Assembly (NCBI GenBank): GCA_964403795.1
Contig: CAYOHP010000123.1
Coordinates: 1 to 18,797 of the forward strand
DNA length: 18,797 nucleotides
Source of the DNA: CAYOHP01 sp964403795 [NCBI: uncultured bacterium]
GTDB lineage: Bacteria; Muiribacteriota; UBA6191; CAZXTJ01
Reading direction: 5' to 3'
This document shows positions 7,476 to 15,588 of the stretch, one piece after another. The translations under genes were made by a program, and so were the position numbers. The stretch's first letter is position 1. Each line of letters starts with the position of its first letter. The notes under the pieces were generated by a model. It ran no database searches. It saw nothing but the letters and a program-made list of their open reading frames with translations, and was not told where the DNA came from.

Positions 7476-9182
7476 ATGGAGTCGAAGACGGCCCACCCGG
7501 GAGGAGGAGGGCCCGCAGGGACGGTCGGGATGCTCTTCTCGGCCGCCCTGATCGGGCTGCTTGTCGGCACGATCCTGGCCGGCCTGCGGAGCCGCGCGCA
7601 CACTCCGGTGCCGACCTCCGGACCCCGCATGCTCGAGGTCGCGTCCCTGCCCGGCGAGATCACCGCCCGGGTCGCCCGCGGGGGTGCGGCCGCCTTGCGC
7701 CTGGTCCTCCGTGACGAGGCCGGGGAGTTGGCGTCGCTCCCGGTGCCCCCAGGAGCCGAGACCGAGGTCGAGGTACGCCTTCCCGATCTCCCGGAGTGGA
7801 CCTCGGGCCTGCTGGTCCTCCAGGACGCCGGCGGCAAGGCCCTGGCGGTCCGTCCGGTCGAAGCTGCGGCCCAGGTCCGACTCCAGGGCCTCTCCCTCAC
7901 CCCCCTCCCGGATCGTCCATGGCGGGTCCGGTTCGGAGCCCGCGTCACTCCGCCCGCTCCTGTCCGGGTGACCCTCAGGGAGTCCGGAGGGAGCTCCCAC
8001 CCCTTCTCCCCGCCGACCTCCGAGGCGGAGGTCGAGGCTCTCCTGCCGTTGCTGCCGCCGGGGCGGTCCGCCTGGCTCGAGTTCGAGTCCGAGGGTGCCC
8101 CGGTGGTCCCGGCCCGGGTCGAACTCGATACCCCGGGTCTGGCGCCCTTGGAGATCTCCCGGCCCCGGCCCGCACCCGGCCTGGTGGGGCTGGCCGCCGG
8201 GTACCGGGGACTGGCCGCCCTCGCCCGGGACGGAGGCCTGGAGTGGCTGCCGGCCGAAGGCGGTCGGGCCCGGTACCTCGACTCCCCGGTGCCGATCGAG
8301 CGGCTCCTGGGCGTCGCTCGCGACCGGATCCTGGGGGAACGGGACGGCACGGTGGTGGCGATGGATCCCTTCGCCAATCGGATCGCCTGGCAGCGGGCGG
8401 CACCGGAAACGGGGTCCGGCGGAGCCGTGGTGGGCGACGACCGGCTGGTGATGGCCGGCAGGTCCGGGGTACCCGCCCTCATGGCCTTCGATCCCGACCG
8501 GGGCCTCCACCTCTGGCGGCAGGGCATCGCCGCCGGCGACCCGGCCAAGGCCGCGATCGCGGGTTCGACGGCCGGCTCGCCGGCGCTGCTGGTCGCCACC
8601 GGAGAAGGCTGGCTGGTGCGGATCGGTCGGATCACCGGACAGGAACTCTGGCGGATCGGGCCCGCCTTCGACCCTCCCTCGGCGGGACCGCCGGCGCTCG
8701 GCCCCGACGGACGGGTGGCCGTGGTGGCCGGGACGAGGGGCAGCTACCGGGTCCTCGACCTGGCCGCCCGGGACCTGGCCCGGGGCCCCGCCGATGCGAG
8801 ACCGCTCCCCGGGGAACGGATCGCCGAGGCTCCAGGCGGAGGCCTGGTGGGGGTTTCGACCCTGCCCGGAGGCGGATTCCTGCTGACCGGGCGGGGCGCC
8901 CTGACCCGCCTGGATCCTCGAGGGAACCTGCTCTGGACCCGCGAGCTGGCGCAGCCGACAGCCGGGACCGCCCGGGGCGCCGAGGGCCGCATCCTGGTCC
9001 CCTACGAGCCGGGAGGGCTGGGGGTCTTCCGGGACGAGGACGGACTCCACCTGGAGGATCTGCCCTCCGGCCCCCTGGTACCCGGGACCCCGGTGGAATA
9101 CCTGGGCGGCCTGGCATGGGCCACCCGGGAGGGAACCGTGCTCCGGATCCAGGACGTGGCCAGGGTCCGCCTGGGGAGCTGA
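7476..9182 (+). CDS. Membrane-anchored PQQ-like beta-propeller protein
   Basis: This 568-aa protein has a Gly-rich cytoplasmic tip, one transmembrane helix (about 19-38, MLFSAALIGLLVGTILAGL), an all-beta stalk (about 45-220) and a C-terminal beta-propeller (about 225-560). The propeller shows repeated blade signatures of PQQ-like repeats: GTVVAMDPFANRIAWQRAAP, PALMAFDPDRGLHLWRQ, WLVRIGRITGQELWRIGP and ALTRLDPRGNLLWTREL. These match the A-x-D-x-x-T-G-x-x-x-W pattern shared with BamB and quinoprotein dehydrogenases; no enzyme residues can be assigned, so a scaffold or binding role is likelier. ATG at 7476 precedes the TM helix; AAGG sits almost against it, and TAACTC (7461-7466) is 9 nt upstream, so the leader is very short. 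It is divergent from the kinase gene and may share regulation with it. Confidence 0.85.
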   Translation: MESKTAHPGGGGPAGTVGMLFSAALIGLLVGTILAGLRSRAHTPVPTSGPRMLEVASLPGEITARVARGGAAALRLVLRDEAGELASLPVPPGAETEVEVRLPDLPEWTSGLLVLQDAGGKALAVRPVEAAAQVRLQGLSLTPLPDRPWRVRFGARVTPPAPVRVTLRESGGSSHPFSPPTSEAEVEALLPLLPPGRSAWLEFESEGAPVVPARVELDTPGLAPLEISRPRPAPGLVGLAAGYRGLAALARDGGLEWLPAEGGRARYLDSPVPIERLLGVARDRILGERDGTVVAMDPFANRIAWQRAAPETGSGGAVVGDDRLVMAGRSGVPALMAFDPDRGLHLWRQGIAAGDPAKAAIAGSTAGSPALLVATGEGWLVRIGRITGQELWRIGPAFDPPSAGPPALGPDGRVAVVAGTRGSYRVLDLAARDLARGPADARPLPGERIAEAPGGGLVGVSTLPGGGFLLTGRGALTRLDPRGNLLWTRELAQPTAGTARGAEGRILVPYEPGGLGVFRDEDGLHLEDLPSGPLVPGTPVEYLGGLAWATREGTVLRIQDVARVRLGS

Positions 9183-9200
9183 GGCCGCTGGCCACGGGCC

Positions 9201-9220
9201 GGCTCCCGGCGCCCGGAGCC
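9201..9220 (+). terminator. Hairpin after the propeller gene
   Basis: GGCTCC (9201-9206) pairs with GGAGCC (9215-9220) around an eight-base loop, 18 nt after the stop codon. No U-tract follows; in DNA this rich in G+C short stems occur by chance, so confidence is low. Confidence 0.3.
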
Positions 9221-9323
9221 CGGCGCTCCCGGGGTGGACCCTACAAGAACCAGGCGGTCCTGGAGCTTCGTGTCCGATCCGGATCTGCCGATGGTCTTCC
9301 CGGAACCCGGGAGGTCGACGGCG

Positions 9324-9734
9324 ATGGGCAACGAGATCCGCACGATCGAGGACGCCTACCAGGCCCTGGACAGCTTCGATCCGGCCAATACCAAGCGGGC
9401 CTTGAGGATCCTGGTCGACGCCCGCGAGGTGGCGGCCCTGCCCCGGATCATGCCCCTGGTCGGACATCCCGACGCCGCCATCCGGTTCGTCGCCAAGCGA
9501 GCCGTCGGGGAACTCCGCAAGGTGATCCCGGGATCCGCCCGGCGGCCTGCTCAGGGGCCCGACCCGCAGCCCGAGCCGATGGAGGCCAAGGTGGCGGTCG
9601 GCCAGGTCGAGCCCCTCTCGGCCGCCAGCATGGATCCCCGCCTCGCCAAGCTGCTCGGCGCCCCGGCGCGCCGGAGGGAACCGAGGCCCCGGGCCGGCGG
9701 AGTCCCCCTGCGCTGGTTCGACGTCGAGCTCTGA
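9324..9734 (+). CDS. Small HEAT-like repeat protein
   Basis: This 136-aa protein has helical repeats of HEAT type in its first half: residues about 6-60 contain IEDAYQALDSFDPANTKR, ALRILVDAREVAALPRIMPL and HPDAAIRFVAKRAVGELRK, where the D-x-x-I-R-x-x-A-x-x-A-L-type pattern is clear. The second half is Pro/Arg-rich and probably disordered, ending in a hydrophobic WFDVEL. ATG at 9324 is chosen because GGGAGG (9309-9314) sits 9 nt upstream; the frame is open from further upstream, but that part reads as low-quality Pro/Arg-rich sequence. TACAAG (9241-9246) could be its -10. HEAT repeats usually act as protein-binding scaffolds; the partner is unknown. It precedes resB by 93 bp on the same strand. 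Confidence 0.75.
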   Translation: MGNEIRTIEDAYQALDSFDPANTKRALRILVDAREVAALPRIMPLVGHPDAAIRFVAKRAVGELRKVIPGSARRPAQGPDPQPEPMEAKVAVGQVEPLSAASMDPRLAKLLGAPARRREPRPRAGGVPLRWFDVEL

Positions 9735-9827
9735 CCCGAGCCCGCTTCTCGCCCCGGTCCCAAGCCCGAGGAAGGCCCCCTCGGCGCCCGGATCCGTGAT
9801 AGATTCTGGGCCGGAAGTGGGTCATCG

Positions 9828-12425
9828 ATGGGTTCGAGTCTTCCCTCCCAGAAAGCCCTTTCCGCCGGTCGGCCGGCGGATCCCGGCCAGAGCTTCGTCG
9901 CCTCCGTCGGGTTCGTCCTCTCGGTGATGCTGGCGGCGGGACTCGCCGAGTACCTCTGGCGGTTCCACCTCAAGGCTACCGGGGCCCTCGAGCAGGGCTG
10001 GTTCCGGGGCCTGCTCGGCGCCTGGGGCGTGGTGCTCCTGGCCGGGACCGGCGTCTACTGGCGATGGCTCTATCGCATGTTCTCGTCGGTGCGCACCTCG
10101 GTCACCATCCTGACCCTGTTCGCCCTGACCTGCGTGGCCGGCTCCTTCGTGCTCCAGCAGAGGGACCTCGACACCCGAGGCCTGACCGGCGAGAAGGCCT
10201 ACCAGGCGTTCCGGCTCGCCCAGGCCGGGTTCCTCCACCATATGTTCCACGGGCGGGGCGGGGCCCAACCCCAGAGGGAGAACGCCAAGCAGTTCTTCGG
10301 CACCCTCCGGGAGCGCTTCGGGAACGAGTTCGCCGACGAGCGGGTCGCCCTCTTCGACAAGATGATGGGTGGGCGCTACCAGGACTCGAAGATCGAACTG
10401 CTGGCGGAGAACCACGACGAGGCTTTCCGCCGCTTCTGGGAGTTCTGCCAGGTCACCCAGCTCTCCAACGTGCACCGGTCCTGGTGGTTCCTGGCGCTGA
10501 TGACGATGCTCGGGATCTCGCTCGCCTGCGGGACCTGGAAGCGGTTCGTCTGGCGCAAGGACCAGGTCGGCTTCCACCTCACCCACCTCGGGTTCCTGGT
10601 GCTGATGATCGGGTTCACCCTGAGCCTGGCCGGTGAGCAGCGCGGCATGCTGCCGCTCAACGTCGGGACCACGCTCGACCGGATCTGGGAGTTCGGCAGC
10701 CAGCAGGAGCTGAAGCTGCCCTTCAGGGTGACCCTGGAGGACTTCTACACCGAGTTCCACCAGGAGATCTTCCTCGAGTTCCAGGACGTGGACCACAAGG
10801 CACTCCAGTTCCCGGGACCCATCCAGCGGGGCGTGAAGGCCGAACCGGGGCGCAAGTACCCGATGTGGGGCGGCAAGTACCGGCTGGAGATCCTCGATGC
10901 CTCCGAGTACGGCTCCTCCGACTCCCGGGTCGTCAATCGCGACCAGGGACCGCTCAACCCGGCCATCTCCATCGACGTGACCTCGGCGGAAGGCCTGGGA
11001 GCCAACGGTTGGCTCTTCGCCGGCAGCGGTGCCCAGAGCTTCTACCAGGACCCCGAGGGCAAGTTCGTGCTCTCGTTCCACTGGGAGGATCCCCGGGTCG
11101 AGGTCGCCCCGGAACCCGGGGTGTGGGGCTCGGTCGAACTCGCCGCCGAAGGCTTCGCCCCGGTCCGGATCGACGTCCGCGAAGGCCACCGCTTCGAGTT
11201 CGCGGGGCTCGCCTTCGAGATCCGCAAGGTGGCCCCCGATTTCTCCCGGCGCAACGAGCCGGCCGAGACCTCCGGGGCCCGCAACCCGGCGGTGCTCTTC
11301 GCCATCACGGCCCCCGGGGAGACCGAGCCGAAGCTCCGATGGAATTTCGCCTGGATCGACTTCGACCGGATGCACACTCCGGCCCATCCCGAGGTCTCGA
11401 TCCAGTACACCTTCCGGTCCGGGAAGCTCGATCCCACCCGGGTCCTCCGGATCCACGGCCGCCCCGACGGGGGTCTCGAACTGATCCGCTTCGACTCCGG
11501 GGGGAAGCCGGCTCGCTCCGCCCTCGACCTCAGGCAGGAACTCCAGCTGGGGTTCGACGACCTCTCCCTGCAGGTCGGCGAGCTCTTCCCCAGGGCCGCC
11601 CTGGAACATCCCGTCACCCCGGTCTTCGAGAAGGCCCTGGTGGCGGCCGACCGCCTGGCGGGACCGGCACCTCGGGCCCCGGCGACCCGGGCCGGCTCCG
11701 GTTCCAGTTCCGGGAAGGGCTCGGATCACCCGCCCCATCCCGGGCACGACGAGCACGAGGGACATGACCACCCTCCGGGACAGGCCCACGCCATCGACAG
11801 CAGCGGAACCGGGGAGCCCGACGAGCACGCCGGGCACGACCATCCTCCCGGGGCGCACGGGGAGGATCCCCACGCCCACGCCGGGGAGGACGGACACGAC
11901 CACTCGGGACACGGGCACGGTGGACCCGGTGCCAAGCGCAAGGGAGCCTTCGACCAGCTGCTCGGGCCGCTCGCTCCCGAACTGGAGCGCAAGTTCCAGC
12001 CTCCCGGGCCCCCCGCGGTCAAGCTCCGCCTGACCCATCCGGGCGGGGTGGTGGAGCGCTGGTTCCTCTCGGGACACCCCGAAGCCGGACGCTGGACCGA
12101 CGGGACGCTCAGCCTGGTCTTCGGTCCCAACGAGAACAAGGTCAAGGAGTGGCGCTCGTTGCTGGTGGTGAGCGACGGCGTCACCACCCGGCGCCAGATG
12201 GTGCGGGTGAACCACCCCATGGAGGTCCAGGGCTGGACCCTGTACCAGACCGACGCCAAGCTCGAGGATCCGACCTACTCCGGCATCCAGGTCCTGGCCG
12301 ATCCGGGCTGGTACCTGATCGAACCGGGCCTGGTGATGGTCTGCTTCGGAGTCATCTTCATGTTCTGGATCAAACCCTGGCTGAAGATGGACCCGGTGGC
12401 TGCCGCCAAGGGGGGTGCGCCTTGA
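9828..12425 (+). CDS. resB: ResB/Ccs1-family cytochrome c biogenesis protein with His-rich insert
   Basis: This 865-aa protein is far longer than typical ResB (about 400-600 aa). With CcsA it forms the system II haem transporter and cytochrome c synthase. Canonical ResB features are TM1 (about 87-107, beginning FSSVRTSVTIL), TM2 (RSWWFLALMTMLGISLACG, about 221-240), TM3 with H250-x2-H253-LG, a very large extracytoplasmic domain, and a final TM (about 832-851) ending FWIKPWLKM. Two extra N-terminal helices (about 24-44, 62-80) precede them. Within the outer domain, residues 634-697 hold 17 histidines with two copies of DEHxGHDHPPG (641-651, 665-675). ATG at 9828 has GGAAG 10 nt upstream and a possible -10 TAGATT (9800-9805). 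Its last codons overlap the ccsA start. The ResB call is strong; the role of the His-rich part is unknown. Confidence 0.9.
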   Translation: MGSSLPSQKALSAGRPADPGQSFVASVGFVLSVMLAAGLAEYLWRFHLKATGALEQGWFRGLLGAWGVVLLAGTGVYWRWLYRMFSSVRTSVTILTLFALTCVAGSFVLQQRDLDTRGLTGEKAYQAFRLAQAGFLHHMFHGRGGAQPQRENAKQFFGTLRERFGNEFADERVALFDKMMGGRYQDSKIELLAENHDEAFRRFWEFCQVTQLSNVHRSWWFLALMTMLGISLACGTWKRFVWRKDQVGFHLTHLGFLVLMIGFTLSLAGEQRGMLPLNVGTTLDRIWEFGSQQELKLPFRVTLEDFYTEFHQEIFLEFQDVDHKALQFPGPIQRGVKAEPGRKYPMWGGKYRLEILDASEYGSSDSRVVNRDQGPLNPAISIDVTSAEGLGANGWLFAGSGAQSFYQDPEGKFVLSFHWEDPRVEVAPEPGVWGSVELAAEGFAPVRIDVREGHRFEFAGLAFEIRKVAPDFSRRNEPAETSGARNPAVLFAITAPGETEPKLRWNFAWIDFDRMHTPAHPEVSIQYTFRSGKLDPTRVLRIHGRPDGGLELIRFDSGGKPARSALDLRQELQLGFDDLSLQVGELFPRAALEHPVTPVFEKALVAADRLAGPAPRAPATRAGSGSSSGKGSDHPPHPGHDEHEGHDHPPGQAHAIDSSGTGEPDEHAGHDHPPGAHGEDPHAHAGEDGHDHSGHGHGGPGAKRKGAFDQLLGPLAPELERKFQPPGPPAVKLRLTHPGGVVERWFLSGHPEAGRWTDGTLSLVFGPNENKVKEWRSLLVVSDGVTTRRQMVRVNHPMEVQGWTLYQTDAKLEDPTYSGIQVLADPGWYLIEPGLVMVCFGVIFMFWIKPWLKMDPVAAAKGGAP
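11748..11852 (+). repeat. Duplicated His-rich coding segment in resB
   Basis: Two 33-bp copies (11748-11780 and 11820-11852), 72 bp apart, each encode DEHxGHDHPPG. They differ mostly at third codon positions, so the duplication is old and the protein sequence appears to have been kept. Confidence 0.8.
12410..12415 (+). promoter_or_regulatory. Ribosome binding site deciding the ccsA TTG start
   Basis: AGGGGGG inside the last codons of resB is followed by TGCGCC and then TTG. The 6-nt spacing fits the TTG at 12422, not the ATG at 12452, which has no such site. Confidence 0.65.
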
Positions 12426-13312
12426 GCGCCGACCAGTTCCGCTCGCTCAGCATGGGTGTGATGGCCGTGGTCACGGTCCTCCACCTGATCACGCTGGTAC
12501 TGGCAGGACGCCGCACCGCTTCCCCGGAGGCGGTGGCTCGTGCCCGGCTCGCCTACAAGGCCGCCCTGGGAGTCTCGTTCGTGGGGGTGGCCTGCATCAT
12601 CGCCACCCAGGTCGCCAGGGCCTGGGAGGTCCTCCACCCTCCGTTCCAGACCATCTTCGAGATCTTCCTCTACGGCTCCCTGTGCATGGCGATCTGCTAC
12701 CTGATCGTGGCCTTCGTGAACCGCCTGCACGACGGCGGCCGGGGCGGCCTGGTCGTCGGTTCCTCGCTCGGGGTGCTGGGCTTCGGGACCATCGTGGCCG
12801 TGCTGGGGCCGGTGATGACCTCCTACGGCAACGATCGCCTCGAGCTCCCGCCCGCCCTGCAGAGCGCCTTCTTCCTGCCCCACGTGATGGTCTACATCTT
12901 CGGCTACGGCTCCTCGATCGTGGCCGCACTCTCGGCCGTGGTCTACCTGGTGCTGCACTACACCCGGCTGGGAGAGCGTTTCGGCGGCGAGGAGATCATC
13001 CTCCACCTGGACACGTTCGCCTACCGCAACGTCGCCATCAGCTTCCCGTTCCTGACCATCGGGCTGTCCCTGGGAACCGCCTGGGCCTGGTACGCGTGGG
13101 CGAACTACTGGGGCTGGGACAACAAGGAAGTCTGGGCGCTGATCACCTGGCTGGTCTTCCTCATCTACCTGCACCTGCGCCTGGTCGGCGGGTGGCGGGG
13201 ACCGCGCTCCTCGTGGTTCATCGTGCTCGGAGGGCTGGCCGTGATCTTCACCCTGCTGCTCTTCGGGTACCTGCCCGCCTCGTACTTCAGCGAGCACAAG
13301 TACGCCTTCTAG
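12422..13312 (+). CDS. ccsA: CcsA/ResC cytochrome c biogenesis protein (haem handling)
   Basis: This 296-aa polytopic membrane protein has about eight hydrophobic helices. It contains the haem-binding tryptophan-rich WWD signature (WANYWGWDNKEVWALITW, about residues 225-243) that defines the family, with Asn in place of the usual Pro before KEVW. Candidate external haem-ligand histidines flank it: FFLPHVMVYIFGYG before and YLHLRLVGGWRG after, both at the family's usual places. With ResB it should carry haem across the membrane and attach it to CxxCH apocytochromes. The TTG start overlaps the resB stop as TTGA, giving translational coupling. An ATG ten codons further in is the alternative. Its stop shares a CTAG palindrome with the stop of the convergent gene, so there is no room for a terminator between them. 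Confidence 0.95.
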   Translation: MSADQFRSLSMGVMAVVTVLHLITLVLAGRRTASPEAVARARLAYKAALGVSFVGVACIIATQVARAWEVLHPPFQTIFEIFLYGSLCMAICYLIVAFVNRLHDGGRGGLVVGSSLGVLGFGTIVAVLGPVMTSYGNDRLELPPALQSAFFLPHVMVYIFGYGSSIVAALSAVVYLVLHYTRLGERFGGEEIILHLDTFAYRNVAISFPFLTIGLSLGTAWAWYAWANYWGWDNKEVWALITWLVFLIYLHLRLVGGWRGPRSSWFIVLGGLAVIFTLLLFGYLPASYFSEHKYAF

Positions 13313-14499
13313 GGCAGCGGGACGCGGCCGGGGCGCAGCGGGATGGCCAGGCGGAACCCCACGTCGGCGTAGCGCCGGCGCCGCCACAGGAAGTGCCGGC
13401 CCCAGAGGTGGCGCACCTCCCGGGGATCGTCGGCGTAGCTCCCGCCCTTGGCGAGCTTCTGGTGGGAGCGGGCTCCGGGCCGGGTGCCGTCGACCCGGTC
13501 CTCCATCCACTCGCGGACGTTCCAGGCCAGATCGCGGATCCCCCAGACACTGCGGTCGAGCTCCACGCTGGCCGGAGCCACCGGCACCTCGCTCCACTCC
13601 CGGAACGAGACCGGACCATGGCGGGAGAAGCCATCGGGATCGTCCCTCCCCCCGGGGCCCGACCGGAGCGGCATCCCGTGGCCGAGCCTCCGGGAGCGGG
13701 GGTGCCCGGCGGCGTCCGCCACCGAGAGCCGGTGGAGCCGGCCCGGGCCGACCCGATCGCGTGCGGGGAGATGGGGAAGGTCGGCCGCCGCCGGCCTGCG
13801 GTTGCCCCACGGGAACCAACGGTTGCCGGGGCCGAAGGTCGCCCGCTCCCACTCGGCCTCGGTGGGGAGCCTCGCCCCCGCCCAGTCGGCGAAGGCGGCG
13901 GCATCCTCCCAGGCCAGATCCACGGCCGGCCGGTCCGGCATCCCCCACTGCCAGGTCCAGGACTCGGGAGCCGGGTGCCCGGTCTCCCTGAGGAACCGGT
14001 CGTAGCGACGGACGCTCACCTCGACCTCGTCGAGCAGGAACGGCCCGGTGCGCCGGGAGCCGACATCGGTACGATTCGGGTGCATGGAAGGAGCTGCCCG
14101 GGTGAGCCCCTCGGGCACCAGCACCATGACCCCGTCGGAGATCGGGTGCCAGTACTCGTCCTGGCCCTGGGGATTTTGCCCCAACGGGATCAGCCCGGAG
14201 CGGGGATCGACCCCCATGTCGAACCGCAGGTAGGGATCGGGCTTGGCCGCCTCCCGCCTGGCCCGCTCCTGATCGGCCCGCTGGCGCCGCCCGGCGTCGC
14301 CGAGCAAGGCCCGCACCTCGTCCTCCCGGCGTTGGAACCGGTTGCCGATGCGTTCCACCAGCGCCTTCGGGACCGAGGCCGGATCCCTGTACCAGACCAT
14401 CGCCAGGTCCAGGACCTCGCCCAGCTGGGGGGGCGCGGCCGAGGCCCTGCCGGCGAGCAGGAGCGCGAGGCCGAGCCGGATTCCCAGGGGTCTCACCAC
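13309..14499 (-). CDS. Secreted FGE/SUMF1-fold protein lacking cysteines
   Basis: This 396-aa exported protein has a signal peptide (IRLGLALLLAGRASA, cleavage near residue 22), a helical Arg/Glu-rich region (about 30-100), then a formylglycine-generating-enzyme (SUMF1) fold in the second half. Family signatures are FLLDEVEVSVRRYDRFLRETG, PAVDLAWEDAAAFADWAG, RLPTEAEWERATFG, WFPWGN, IRDLAWNVREWMED, KGGSYADDP and the terminal VGFRLA. The whole protein has no cysteine, so it cannot be a copper-dependent formylglycine-generating enzyme; many bacterial members use this fold for other chemistry or for binding. GTG at 14499 is favoured because TACGCT (14506-14511) ends 6 nt before it with no Shine-Dalgarno sequence. 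A second GTG follows at once. The stop overlaps that of ccsA by 4 bp. Substrate unknown. Confidence 0.85.
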   Translation of the reverse strand: MVRPLGIRLGLALLLAGRASAAPPQLGEVLDLAMVWYRDPASVPKALVERIGNRFQRREDEVRALLGDAGRRQRADQERARREAAKPDPYLRFDMGVDPRSGLIPLGQNPQGQDEYWHPISDGVMVLVPEGLTRAAPSMHPNRTDVGSRRTGPFLLDEVEVSVRRYDRFLRETGHPAPESWTWQWGMPDRPAVDLAWEDAAAFADWAGARLPTEAEWERATFGPGNRWFPWGNRRPAAADLPHLPARDRVGPGRLHRLSVADAAGHPRSRRLGHGMPLRSGPGGRDDPDGFSRHGPVSFREWSEVPVAPASVELDRSVWGIRDLAWNVREWMEDRVDGTRPGARSHQKLAKGGSYADDPREVRHLWGRHFLWRRRRYADVGFRLAIPLRPGRVPLP

Positions 14500-14505
14500 G
14501 GCCCG

Positions 14506-14511
14506 AGCGTA
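14506..14511 (-). promoter_or_regulatory. -10 box TACGCT for leaderless GTG start
   Basis: On the minus strand TACGCT is followed by CGGGCC and then the GTG at 14499, so transcription should begin at the start codon. No -35 is evident. Confidence 0.5.
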
Positions 14512-14588
14512 GGCGGTCGACGCCGGGCGCGGGCCTCCCTCCCGGGTTCGCACAGGCCGCCCCGGACGGGCCGGGACATTCGTCGAGG

Positions 14589-15539
14589 TCAGGGGGAGCC
14601 CGCTCCCCTGGAGCGGGACCGTGCGGACCCGGCACCCGCGCCCGCCTCCGGAGCCGGGACCTCGCGCACCACCACCGTGTACCCGGAGGCTCCCGACTCC
14701 CGGACCCTGGTGGTCCCGATCCGCACCCCGAAGTCGAGGGGACTCCGGGTGAAGCGTCCGGTCGGGCGCCCGGAGCGCCGGTCGACGGACTCCGTCACCC
14801 CGAACGCCCCCTCGATCCCGGAGTCCCGGGTGGTCGACTGGTCCCCCCCGTCGACCCCGCCCAGCCAGGTGGGTTGGCCGAAGGGGGCGAAGACCTGGGT
14901 GCCCAGGTTCTCCCGCCGCAGGTTGGGTCCGAGCGGTCCGTCGGCACCTCGCGAGCTGGTGTCGGCCGCCAGTTCCAGGAGCGCTCCCCTGCCCGGATCG
15001 ACCCGCAGCAGACGGAGCGAGAGCGAGCGACCGGCCGGGATCAGGCGAGTCTGGGGCAGGAGCCCTCCGGTGGTGTAGGGAATCTCCTCGCCCACGAACA
15101 GGGTCGATGCCGAACCTTCCCGGAGCCGAAGGCTGCGGGTCCCGGAGGAGAGGCTGCGGCTCGAGATCTCGCGGGCGGTCGTCGCCGGCCGGCGGTCCCC
15201 GAAGCCGACGCCCAGGGCCCGCTCCCGGGTGGCGAGATCGGAGCCGGCACCCCGGTGGAGCTCGACCACGACCTCGCGAGGCGGCCGGTCGAGCCGGCGC
15301 AGCAGCTCCTCGGCGGCGTCCAGCACCTGGCGCGGCCCACTGAGTACCAGCTCCCCGGACCCGGTCGGGATGGCCTTCAGGCCGGGGAGACCCGCTTCCA
15401 GGAGGCGGGCTGCCCCCTGGTCCCCCAGGCGCGCCGGCGGATCGAGCACCCGCACGTCGGGAACCTGGGCCAGGCCGATCGAGGGCGGCAGCAAGGCGAG
15501 ACCCGCGACCAGCAGGGCGAGCGACCTCGGGGAGGACAT
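14589..15539 (-). CDS. Small secretin-like periplasmic protein
   Basis: This 316-aa protein has a signal peptide (RSLALLVAGLALLPPSIGLAQ, cleavage near residue 25). Residues about 40-95 resemble a secretin N-domain (NolW type): AARLLEAGLPGLKAIPTGSGELVLSG followed by VLDAAEELLRRLDRPPREVVVELHR. Residues about 150-200 recall the core secretin domain: GSASTLFVGEEIPYTTGG and then GRSLSLRLLRVDPGRGALLELAADTSS. No complete pore-forming region is evident, and no pilotin, inner-membrane or ATPase genes are nearby, so it is unlikely to be a working secretion channel. The C-terminus is Ala/Gly/Arg-rich low complexity. The ATG has TACACT ending 10 nt upstream, implying a leader of only a few nt. It is 89 bp upstream of the FGE-fold gene on the same strand and divergent from the next gene. 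Confidence 0.7.
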   Translation of the reverse strand: MSSPRSLALLVAGLALLPPSIGLAQVPDVRVLDPPARLGDQGAARLLEAGLPGLKAIPTGSGELVLSGPRQVLDAAEELLRRLDRPPREVVVELHRGAGSDLATRERALGVGFGDRRPATTAREISSRSLSSGTRSLRLREGSASTLFVGEEIPYTTGGLLPQTRLIPAGRSLSLRLLRVDPGRGALLELAADTSSRGADGPLGPNLRRENLGTQVFAPFGQPTWLGGVDGGDQSTTRDSGIEGAFGVTESVDRRSGRPTGRFTRSPLDFGVRIGTTRVRESGASGYTVVVREVPAPEAGAGAGSARSRSRGAGSP

Positions 15540-15549
15540 GGCGAGGAGA

Positions 15550-15555
15550 AGTGTA
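15550..15555 (-). promoter_or_regulatory. -10 box TACACT, minus-strand promoter of the divergent gap
   Basis: On the minus strand TACACT ends 10 nt before the ATG at 15539. It shares a 49-bp gap with an oppositely directed box at 15576-15581, so polymerase binding at the two promoters should be mutually exclusive. Confidence 0.45.
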
Positions 15556-15575
15556 ACCCCGTCCCCCGGAGGGGC

Positions 15576-15581
15576 TACGCT
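15576..15581 (+). promoter_or_regulatory. -10 box TACGCT for leaderless ATG start
   Basis: TACGCT is followed by TCCAGCG and the ATG at 15589. GGAGG at 15567-15571 lies too far upstream (17 nt) to serve as a ribosome binding site, favouring a leaderless transcript. Confidence 0.5.
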
Positions 15582-15588
15582 TCCAGCG

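Noticed and set aside
9822-12215. Long minus-strand open frame (797 codons) opposite resB
   Set aside because: It mirrors the strongly recognisable ResB protein; its Glu/Gly/Pro-rich translation has no domain and arises from high G+C codon bias.
13309-14499. Formylglycine-generating enzyme for sulfatases
   Set aside because: The protein has no cysteine, and no sulfatase gene is in the window.
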